Assembly (NCBI GenBank): GCA_031290815.1
Contig: JAISLO010000250.1
Location: 1 to 5,445, forward strand
Direction: 5' to 3'
Origin: Synergistaceae bacterium
Lineage (GTDB): Bacteria > Synergistota > Synergistia > Synergistales > Synergistaceae
Length of the DNA stretch: 5,445 bases
Shown here: positions 1-5,445 of the stretch, one piece after another
How positions within the stretch are numbered: the stretch's first letter is position 1
How the letters are laid out: every line of letters begins with the position of its first letter
The notes under the pieces: model-generated
The model's database searches: none
Seen by the model: only the letters and a program-made list of their open reading frames with translations
What the model was told of the DNA's origin: nothing
Translations under genes and position numbers: made by a program

Positions 1-2532
1 GTTGTGGGGATAGTCGCGGACCCAAACAAGCTGGACAAGAATGATCCAGCTTACGACGCCATGAGAAAAAACGTCATCGATATGAGGGACAACCTCAACA
101 GGATGGCCAGAGCCGGACGCGGTTTCAACCCTAACGACACGTCAAGCGGAGTGACCGCGTACTTCGCCGACAACACGGAGACCCTGTTCGAACAGATCAG
201 GGCGGCGCTGTCTGAGATCAGCGAGAGCAAGGTGCAGCAGCCGGGTCACGGCTCCTTGGAGGCAAAACTCGGGGTCGAGGGAGATGAGTCGCAGCTCAGC
301 CTGTTTTCCAGCACTTATAGGATAATTCAGGGCAACCAATGGGACGCCACGCTGACTCGTTACTCCACTTCCTTTGACAAAAATGGAGACGTAAAGCGGT
401 CAAAAAAATGGGATCTCAAGGATACATTGCTCGAAAAAAGAGGCAATGGCACGTCTCCAAAAATCGCGAGAAACGTTAGATATTGGAGGAACCAGAACGG
501 CGGCGGCGGGTTCGCGGCGCTGACGGCTGGCGATGCGAAATTCAGGGAGCTGATAGGCATGTCCGGTTCCCGGGTCGACCCAGGCAACCTTCCGGACAGA
601 TCCTTCGGCGGCACTGCCATGGATAAAGCCTTCTATCACTGGTTCCAGGGTTATGACTACTCCTACGGTTACTCGGGGGCCGGCGTGAAATTCCCGCGTT
701 TGAACATGCTGAGCGACTTGGGGAGCGCTGGCGTCGTCTTAGCCGGCTTCCCATCCGCTAAAAACGACCCCCTGCCGGGCTACAACGCGTGGGCGAAGTC
801 GATACCGGACGAGGCGAGATCGCACGACGCCAGACTCTACGCGCAGACCAACGACGGTGTGCTGCACGTCATAAACCCAAGCAACGGTGACGAAGAGATG
901 GCTGTCCTGCCGCCCCCTGTGCTGTTCCCGTGGAAGCTGGCGACGCTCAAGACCACCATGTTCGAGGGCAAATTGAGATGGATAAACGTCACCGATCCTG
1001 AGGCGGAGGGATCGGGAAAGAGGTCGAACCCAGCATATCTGCTGGACGGCCCGCTCATAACCGGACGCTTCGACATAAACCGCGACGGCAGGCCGGAAAG
1101 TTGGCGCACATATCTGATAGGAACCCTTGGCAGAGGCGGCAACGGATTGTATGCGATGGACGTCACATCGCCCAAATCGCCGAAGTTCGCCTGGTATAGG
1201 GAGAACCTGCCAGAAGCCGGTAAACTGCTGTCCATGTCGGCGGCTGACGACGGCTGCAAGGAATTCGAGCGCGGCGCAGTGACGGATGCGGGAGAGAGTC
1301 CGTACATCAAGCTCGGGTATAATAGCCCGATTCCTCGCATGGGGACCGCGGGAGGGGCGTCCGCTGGCGGTCAGACATCCTTTATAGTCCTCTCGGGAGG
1401 CGCGCAGTTCGACTATGACGCGGCCAAAAACGGCGGCGAGGGGGCGGTCTTGTTATTCATCAATCCGGCCGACGGGAGCGTGATAAAGGCCTTTGACAGC
1501 AGCTCCGTCCAGGGCGCAAACGGTTTTTCAGGCAATTCCGCAGTCGGCGAGACTCCGCGAATGGGCATGATGACTTCCGCCCCGGTGCTCTATCGTTCTA
1601 ACACAAACAAATATCTGGTCGGGCGGGTCTTTGCGGCGGACAATAGAGGAAACATCTTCATGGTCAGGCTCGAGGCTCCGGACGCCAGCGGAGGCGGCTC
1701 CGTCAAGACCCTGCCGGCGAAGGATTGGAGCATTGAACCGATAGCGTCGCTGCAGACGAAAAACCAGAACGCGGACAACTACTCGATCCCTTACGGAATG
1801 GCGGCGGCGAGGGAGGCGGCGACTTCCGCGATCTGGCTGGCGGGCGGAACGTCGGACGTGTTGATTAGAAAAACGCCAAAACTCACCACAGGCGTAATCA
1901 AAAACAAGAGCCAAATGATATTCGCGTTTTCATATAAGGACGGACAAAGCGCGTTTTACAGGAATGACGACGGCGGCCTCAAACAATTGGCCGTGAGTTC
2001 GGCCAACAAGAAAGATCCCAACCTGGCGCTGAAGCCGTCGGAAGGATACAGAGGCTGGTACATTCCTCTGTCTGATAGCAAGCAGAACAACTTCAGCGAG
2101 TATGTTTCCTCCACTCCTTACATCATAAAGGACAATCTCTACATCCCGACGTTCACGCAGGAAAAGATCGCGGTCAAGGATCCGAGCCTGTGCGGGATAG
2201 AGAGGAAGATAAACGGAAACAGCCGGTTGTACATGGTCAGCCTGATGACAGGCGAAGGCAAATGGAACATCGGCGGCGGAAAGGAAAAGCACCTCACAAT
2301 CAATGGAGCGAAGATAGTAGGCATGTCGCACATAAAGCAAAACAACAGCGAGAAGCTGCTGGTTACGCTAGATATACTGTCAAAAAACAACAACATCGAC
2401 GATCTCGTAGCGAAGGGATATATGAAACCAAGCGGAGATGAGCACACCATGGTAATTGACATAAAACCAAGCTCCAGCGCCCCTCAGCTCAAGAATGGAG
2501 GCAGCGTCATAAACTACTGGCTCGAAAAATGA
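1..2532 (+). CDS. pilY1: PilY1/PilC-type pilus tip adhesin, 5' partial (C-terminal ~840 residues)
   Basis: PilY1/PilC proteins sit at type IV pilus tips or on the cell surface and affect pilus extension, adhesion and surface sensing. The frame is open from base 1, so the GTG at 4 is probably internal; residues are numbered from it. Residues 1-72 look like the end of a vWA domain (LNRMARAGRG, then YFADNTETLFEQIRAALSEI). Residues 100-165 match the stretch before the propeller, and 232-250 (LSDLGSAGVVLAGFP) match the family's 'GDI.hS.P' segment. The PilC-type beta-propeller starts near 275 (RLYAQTNDGVLHVINPSNG). It continues through YLIGTLGRGGNGLYAMDVT (370-388), FAADNRGNIFMVRL (543-556), RGWYIPL (683-689), VSSTPYIIKDNLYIPTF (701-717) and C730 followed by SRLYMVSLMTGEGKW. 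A calcium-like loop lies at 357-365. The signal peptide and vWA MIDAS residues would lie upstream, out of view. The last ~60 residues are divergent and Asn/Lys-rich. The family call is firm; adhesin function is inferred. Confidence 0.85.
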   Translation, partial: VVGIVADPNKLDKNDPAYDAMRKNVIDMRDNLNRMARAGRGFNPNDTSSGVTAYFADNTETLFEQIRAALSEISESKVQQPGHGSLEAKLGVEGDESQLSLFSSTYRIIQGNQWDATLTRYSTSFDKNGDVKRSKKWDLKDTLLEKRGNGTSPKIARNVRYWRNQNGGGGFAALTAGDAKFRELIGMSGSRVDPGNLPDRSFGGTAMDKAFYHWFQGYDYSYGYSGAGVKFPRLNMLSDLGSAGVVLAGFPSAKNDPLPGYNAWAKSIPDEARSHDARLYAQTNDGVLHVINPSNGDEEMAVLPPPVLFPWKLATLKTTMFEGKLRWINVTDPEAEGSGKRSNPAYLLDGPLITGRFDINRDGRPESWRTYLIGTLGRGGNGLYAMDVTSPKSPKFAWYRENLPEAGKLLSMSAADDGCKEFERGAVTDAGESPYIKLGYNSPIPRMGTAGGASAGGQTSFIVLSGGAQFDYDAAKNGGEGAVLLFINPADGSVIKAFDSSSVQGANGFSGNSAVGETPRMGMMTSAPVLYRSNTNKYLVGRVFAADNRGNIFMVRLEAPDASGGGSVKTLPAKDWSIEPIASLQTKNQNADNYSIPYGMAAAREAATSAIWLAGGTSDVLIRKTPKLTTGVIKNKSQMIFAFSYKDGQSAFYRNDDGGLKQLAVSSANKKDPNLALKPSEGYRGWYIPLSDSKQNNFSEYVSSTPYIIKDNLYIPTFTQEKIAVKDPSLCGIERKINGNSRLYMVSLMTGEGKWNIGGGKEKHLTINGAKIVGMSHIKQNNSEKLLVTLDILSKNNNIDDLVAKGYMKPSGDEHTMVIDIKPSSSAPQLKNGGSVINYWLEK
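1072..1098 (+). other. EF-hand-like calcium-binding loop in the PilY1 propeller
   Basis: Residues 357-365 read DINRDGRPE, giving acidic or amide side chains at loop positions 1 (D357), 3 (N359), 5 (D361) and 9 (E365), with Gly at position 6. This is the arrangement of the DxDxDxxxD-type calcium loop that regulates pilus extension and retraction in Pseudomonas PilY1. It lies just before the WRTYLIGTLGRGG blade, the same relative place as in that family. Position 9 is Glu rather than the more usual Asp. Calcium binding is inferred from the motif only. Confidence 0.6.
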
Positions 2533-2564
2533 CAGGACCTTGGGCCTCGCCCCAAGATCCTGTC
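2531..2564. terminator. Bidirectional intrinsic terminator between convergent genes
   Basis: The left arm 2531-2544 (GACAGGACCTTGGG) pairs with the right arm 2551-2564 (CCCAAGATCCTGTC) over 14 positions. There is a single C·A mismatch (2538/2557) and a six-base loop. The stem includes the last two bases of the PilY1 stop codon (TGA, 2530-2532) and one base of the EcfT stop codon (TAG, 2566-2564), so it fills the whole intergenic gap. Read on the - strand it is followed by ATTTTTC (2530-2524), a U-tract fitting rho-independent termination of the ECF operon. Read on the + strand it is followed by TAGACAAACACGG, with no U-tract, so termination of the pilY1 transcript is probably weaker or of another kind. 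Confidence 0.8.
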
Positions 2565-3328
2565 TAGACAAACACGGTAAGCGCGACGATCAGGCCGCAC
2601 ACGGCAAGCGCGGCCGCGTCGCTCCATCCGAAGGGATAGGTCTTGTAGCCGCTCGTTCGTTTTCTGAGGTTGAATCCGCGCAGTTCGGCGGATATCGCGC
2701 CTCCCTCTATCTTCCTGACGGATGATATGAGCAGCGGAACGCAGAGCGGCAGCAAGAGCCGTATCTTTTTGAGGAAATTTTTCGTGTCGAACTGAACGCC
2801 TCTTGCCGTCTGCGCTTCCATGATGTTCGTCATCTCCTCTGAAAAAAGCGGTATGAAGCGTATCGCGGTCGTGATGACGAACGCGTATTTATATGGTATG
2901 CGCAGGCTGCGAACGAACACGTTCGAGATATCGCTTATCCTTGTCACCGAGAGCATGGCTGAGAGAGGCATGGCCGCAGCGATGAGCCGCAGCGCGAAGA
3001 GGAGCGAGAACAGGACTCCCTTGTCCGTGATATATATTACGCCCGGCGGGAGTCTGAGCAGGACATTGCCCTGCTTCACGAAGAACACCTGAACGACGAA
3101 GAGAACGGCGGAAAATTTTACCAGGGACAGCAGCATTTTGAGAGAGCGCTTCAATCCTACCGCAGAGGCCGACAGGAGCAGGTTGAAGGCGATGACCGCG
3201 AGAATGACGATATGGCTGCGCGTCAGGAAACATGACAGACAGAGCCCGATGGATATGACAATCTTTGTGAGCGGATTCAGTCTGTGCAGAATCGAATTTC
3301 CGGGGTTGTAGCCGAAAAATCCCTTCAT
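2564..3328 (-). CDS. ecfT: ECF transporter transmembrane coupling protein EcfT
   Basis: This is the membrane scaffold that links the S component to the two ATPases and transmits ATP-driven movement. The product is 254 residues, within the usual EcfT range. Near the N-terminus is the family pattern LHRLNPLTK (14-22), followed by hydrophobic segments around 23-38, 40-58, 67-84, 105-125, 190-203 and 236-254. The cytoplasmic coupling region carries both expected Arg-centred motifs: TARG (174-177) and ELRGF (215-219, close to the usual A-x-E-x-RGF). These insert into grooves of the ATPases. The ATG at 3328-3326 overlaps the TGA of the upstream ATPase gene as ATGA, and AGAAGGG lies 9 nt upstream. 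It is the last gene of the operon and ends in the terminator stem. Two ARG-type motifs and a TM-rich fold make the call secure. Confidence 0.92.
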   Translation of the reverse strand: MKGFFGYNPGNSILHRLNPLTKIVISIGLCLSCFLTRSHIVILAVIAFNLLLSASAVGLKRSLKMLLSLVKFSAVLFVVQVFFVKQGNVLLRLPPGVIYITDKGVLFSLLFALRLIAAAMPLSAMLSVTRISDISNVFVRSLRIPYKYAFVITTAIRFIPLFSEEMTNIMEAQTARGVQFDTKNFLKKIRLLLPLCVPLLISSVRKIEGGAISAELRGFNLRKRTSGYKTYPFGWSDAAALAVCGLIVALTVFV

Positions 3329-4140
3329 TTTCGCGCGCCCTTCTGCCTCACGGCGCGTTCCGCCGTCTCCGCCATTTCATCCGCCGTAAGGACATCGGAA
3401 AAATCGCCGCCGATGAGCATCGCCAGCGCCGGTATCTGCGGCGGAAGCAAGGAGGCTTCGTCCAGCACTTTTTTATCTTTCATGATCTGCCTGACCGGCC
3501 CGTCCGCGATCAGCCTGCCCTTGCTCAGGACGAGCGCCCGGACGGCGAAGTCCGCCACGACCTCCATGTCGTGTGAGACCATCAATATCGTGGTCCCATC
3601 GGAATGGAGCCGAGAGATTATCCCCATGATCGTCACGCACTCCCTGTAGTCGAGTCCCGTGGTTGGCTCGTCAAGTATCAGCAGACGCGGTTTGCATGCC
3701 AGTATGGAGGCAAGGGCCACATGCTGACGCTCTCCCCTGCTCATGCTGAACGGGTCGCGTCCGCCGTCCAGCGAAAAGAGTTCGAGGATCTCCCCGGTCC
3801 TGCGCTTCCTTTCCTCCGGATCGGAGAGAGCGTATTCGAGCCCGAACATGATCTCTCCATATACGGTGTTCTGGCAAAGCTGCATGTCCGGGTTTTGGAA
3901 CAAAAAGCCTGTGTCACGTGCTATCCTGCTCGTACTGACAGTCGCGGTATCGTGCCCGCAGACCGTCACCCTGCCGGAGGCGGGTTTCAGCAGTCCGTTG
4001 CAGAGCCTGCACAGCGTCGATTTCCCTGCGCCGTTCTCGCCAATCAGAGCGGCGAACTCCCCTTCCCTCAGGTCGAAGGAGACTTCCGATATGGTGTTTG
4101 CGGATTCCCGATAAAAAAATACGTTCTCAAACCGCAGCAT
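3325..4140 (-). CDS. ecfA: ECF transporter ATPase EcfA' (second ATPase), with variant signature motif
   Basis: One of two ABC ATPases that form the heterodimeric motor of the importer on the cytoplasmic face. The protein is 271 residues. It has Walker A GENGAGKST (34-42), Q-loop Q82 in FQNPDMQL, Walker B LLILDE (153-158, catalytic E158), D-loop GLD, and switch histidine H190 in MVSHDM. The signature, normally LSGGQ, is MSRGE (133-137): the Ser and second Gly are kept, the first Gly is Arg and Gln is Glu. The C-terminal ~45 residues (PPQIPALAMLI, then a helix) form the tail seen in ECF ATPases and resemble the tail of the other ATPase here. The start ATG lies 14 bp inside the preceding gene, with only a weak GAGAGAAG upstream, so coupled translation is likely. 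The ABC family is certain; the ECF role follows from the neighbours. Confidence 0.92.
   Translation of the reverse strand: MLRFENVFFYRESANTISEVSFDLREGEFAALIGENGAGKSTLCRLCNGLLKPASGRVTVCGHDTATVSTSRIARDTGFLFQNPDMQLCQNTVYGEIMFGLEYALSDPEERKRRTGEILELFSLDGGRDPFSMSRGERQHVALASILACKPRLLILDEPTTGLDYRECVTIMGIISRLHSDGTTILMVSHDMEVVADFAVRALVLSKGRLIADGPVRQIMKDKKVLDEASLLPPQIPALAMLIGGDFSDVLTADEMAETAERAVRQKGARK
3338..3344 (-). promoter_or_regulatory. Ribosome binding site of ecfT
   Basis: AGAAGGG on the - strand lies 9 nt before the ATG of ecfT, inside the 3' end of the preceding ATPase gene. It is the clearest Shine-Dalgarno-like sequence in the operon and supports the ATG at 3328 as the start. The ATPase starts upstream have weaker or no such motif. 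Confidence 0.55.
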
Positions 4141-4978
4141 CGGACAAGACTTCTCTCATCATCGCTTCCGCCTGACGCAGGTCGGCAGGCGTATCTCCCG
4201 AGTACAGCCCCTTTTTTCGCAAAAGCCGCGCGAGAGTAGCCACCCTCGGGATGTTGACGCCTGCGCCTTCGAGTTTATCCGCGTCCATCAACACATCCTT
4301 TACCCTGCCCTCCGATATCAGCTTCCCGCCGCTCATCACGGCGAGGCGTCCGGCAAACTCGCACAGCAGCATTATCTTCTGCTCGACCACGACTATGGTG
4401 ACGCCATTCTCTTCATTGAGTGACCTCAGAGTCTCGAACACTCTGCGGCTCGACTGGGGGTCGAGCTCTCCGGTGGGCTCGTCCAGCACTATTATCTCCG
4501 GTCTCAGCGCCATTATGGCCGCTATCGCCACCTTCTGCTTCTGTCCGCCGGAGAGAGTTCCGATATCTCTCGAACGAAGTTCGGATATGCCGGCAGCGGC
4601 CAGAGATTCCTCGATGCGGCTCTCAATTTCGCCGTGGGGCACGCCGAAGTTCTCCAGCCCGAAGAGCAGTTCATCCTCAACGACGGAGGAGACCATCTGC
4701 CCGTCTATGTCCTGCAGCACGCTCCCCACATGCCGCGCCAGGGTTTCGGGGCCTGCCTTCACGGTGTCCAGCCCGCTCACTACGACCTCGCCGTAAAAAT
4801 CCCCTCGGATGTAATGCGGCACGACGCCGTTTATCGCGTATGTCAGCGTCGACTTCCCAGCCCCGCTCGCTCCGATTATACCCAGGAAATCCCCTTTGCC
4901 TATGTCGAGAGATATGTCTGAAAGCGCGTTCTTGACTCCGCCGCTGTAGCGAAAACTGAGCCCCTTTATCCTTATCAT
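4127..4978 (-). CDS. ecfA: ECF transporter ATPase EcfA (first ATPase), switch His replaced by Gln
   Basis: The other ABC ATPase of the pair, 283 residues from MIRIKGLSFRYSGG. It has Walker A GASGAGKST (36-44), Q-loop Q89 in VLQDIDGQM, canonical signature LSGGQ (142-146), Walker B IIVLDE (162-167, catalytic E167) and D-loop region GELD. The switch position normally held by His is Gln200 (VVVEQKIM; codon CAG at 4381-4379). It aligns without gaps with H190 of the second ATPase. The C-terminal tail (IPRVATLARLL, then a helix) is ECF-type. The frame stays open upstream to 5167, but the start chosen is the ATG at 4978. That is where ABC homology begins, and it overlaps the S-component stop as ATGA; the extra 63 codons are antisense-like composition inside the S gene. 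No clear Shine-Dalgarno precedes this ATG, so reinitiation after the S-gene stop is likely. Confidence 0.92.
   Translation of the reverse strand: MIRIKGLSFRYSGGVKNALSDISLDIGKGDFLGIIGASGAGKSTLTYAINGVVPHYIRGDFYGEVVVSGLDTVKAGPETLARHVGSVLQDIDGQMVSSVVEDELLFGLENFGVPHGEIESRIEESLAAAGISELRSRDIGTLSGGQKQKVAIAAIMALRPEIIVLDEPTGELDPQSSRRVFETLRSLNEENGVTIVVVEQKIMLLCEFAGRLAVMSGGKLISEGRVKDVLMDADKLEGAGVNIPRVATLARLLRKKGLYSGDTPADLRQAEAMMREVLSDAAV
4975..4978 (-). promoter_or_regulatory. ATGA stop-start overlap between S component and first ATPase
   Basis: On the - strand the ATG of the first ATPase (4978-4976) shares bases with the TGA of the S component (4977-4975). The 20 nt upstream (ending CGCTCAAAAA) contain no purine-rich Shine-Dalgarno motif. 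Expression of the ATPase therefore probably depends on ribosomes finishing the S-component gene (termination-reinitiation). A matching ATGA lies at 3328-3325 between the second ATPase and ecfT, but that one has its own ribosome binding site. Confidence 0.6.
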
Positions 4979-5445
4979 TTTTTGAGCGCGAGTCTGAGCG
5001 GCGTATAAAGCGCCTGGACGATTACAGAGTTTATGAAGGCCGTGCCGAAGATGATCGCCAGAAACGCCGCCAGCGGCGTAGGCGTGATATCGGCGCCCGA
5101 GTAATACATGACATACATGACGCCGATGAAGGAAAACCCGCTCACCAGCGTGCTGAAAAATGTGCATACCGTCGTCTTAGCTATGTTGAGGCCCTTTTTC
5201 ACAGGAATCATCGTCAGAAGGCACATGGTTACCGCTCCGGCCAATTCGCTCACGAAGTTGATATAAGGCTGACCTGGGAAAAATTGACATATGGCGCCGG
5301 CGAGGATGCCTATGATAGCGGCTTCGCGGATGCGCGGTTTTATGAGCAGTATGGTTAGGCAGTACATCGCTATTATGAAGTTGGGCTTCATCCCGAAGTT
5401 GATGACCGTGCCGACAAAGAACTTAAGCACTGCCCCGGCTGCCAG
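4975..5445 (-). CDS. ECF transporter S component, TrpP-like (5' partial)
   Basis: This is the substrate-binding integral membrane subunit of the importer. The 156 visible residues are very hydrophobic, with likely membrane segments near 1-16, 20-35, 42-56, 64-81, 90-115 and 122-148 (numbered from base 5445). That fits the six-helix S-component fold. The frame is open to the window edge (LAAGAVLKFF...), so the GTG at 5430 is not a convincing start; roughly 5-20 residues are probably missing. The segment GMKPNFIIAMYCLTILL (18-34), then GILAGAICQFFPGQP (46-60), recalls the tryptophan transporter TrpP family, where a 'GMKPD' motif and an FPGGQIPN loop occur. This is from memory and the substrate is unproven. 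It is the first visible gene of the operon and overlaps the next gene by 4 bp. The S-component role is well supported by context; TrpP affinity is a moderate guess. Confidence 0.75.
   Translation of the reverse strand: MAAGAVLKFFVGTVINFGMKPNFIIAMYCLTILLIKPRIREAAIIGILAGAICQFFPGQPYINFVSELAGAVTMCLLTMIPVKKGLNIAKTTVCTFFSTLVSGFSFIGVMYVMYYSGADITPTPLAAFLAIIFGTAFINSVIVQALYTPLRLALKK

Noticed and set aside
4..6. GTG as the start codon of the pilY1-like gene
   Set aside because: The frame is open through base 1, and the first residues already lie within a vWA domain. A secreted adhesin also needs a signal peptide, which is absent here, so the start lies upstream.
402..408. Run of seven A residues as a programmed frameshift or slippage site in the pilY1-like gene
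   Set aside because: The frame is intact across it with family-typical sequence on both sides, and a -1 shift reaches a stop within about 25 codons. There is no stimulatory structure I can see.
837..1340. - strand open frame of 167 codons inside the pilY1-like gene, plus similar frames at 1528-1914 and 1930-2340
   Set aside because: These are shadows of the PilY1 propeller coding strand; there is no domain, no plausible ribosome binding site and no operon context.
3604..4239. Long + strand open frame (211 codons) opposite the ATPase genes, plus others at 4251-4796 and 4420-4935
   Set aside because: These are antisense shadows of genes with strong ABC motifs. Their products are low-complexity, Ser/Pro/Arg-rich, with no recognisable domain.
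4979..5167. N-terminal extension of the first ATPase frame by 63 codons, starting at 5167
   Set aside because: The extension is His/Arg/Cys-rich, unlike any ABC N-terminus, and lies fully inside the S-component gene in another frame. The ABC homology and the ATGA overlap put the start at 4978.
5428..5430. GTG as the start codon of the S component
   Set aside because: The frame continues to the window edge with hydrophobic, Ala/Gly-rich residues that fit the first membrane helix, so the gene is more likely truncated by the window.

Overview
The window is almost entirely coding. It holds two transcription units that converge on a 31-bp gap at 2533-2563. The only non-coding feature I can support is the hairpin in that gap. 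I see no RNA genes, mobile elements, CRISPR arrays or promoters; both units enter from outside the window.

Left unit (+ strand, 1-2532): the C-terminal ~840 residues of a very large PilY1/PilC-type protein, the tip-associated adhesin of type IV pili. The visible part starts in the tail of a von Willebrand A (vWA) domain and continues into the PilY1 C-terminal beta-propeller, with an EF-hand-like calcium loop. Its 5' end lies off the window.

Right unit (- strand, 5445-2564, read right to left): a compact four-gene energy-coupling factor (ECF) importer in the order S component - EcfA - EcfA' - EcfT. Every junction overlaps (4, 14 and 4 bp), so this is one operon encoding a complete micronutrient importer. 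The S component captures the substrate, the two different ATPases power transport, and EcfT couples them. The S component most resembles the tryptophan transporter TrpP family from memory, but the substrate is not proven. Its N-terminus is cut off by the window edge.

Organism: an anaerobic, diderm-type bacterium with type IV pili and ECF transporters is the best fit. Heavy use of ATA, AGG and AGA codons at moderate-to-high GC, together with a PilY1-like protein beside an ECF operon, suggests Synergistota (Cloacibacillus/Synergistes-like). This is inference without any database search.

The most interesting point is that the two ATPases are asymmetric. The first has glutamine where the switch (H-loop) histidine should be, and the second has a deviant signature motif (MSRGE). 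Both changes fall in the same composite ATP site, leaving the other site canonical. I did not find a convincing wholly new system in this window.
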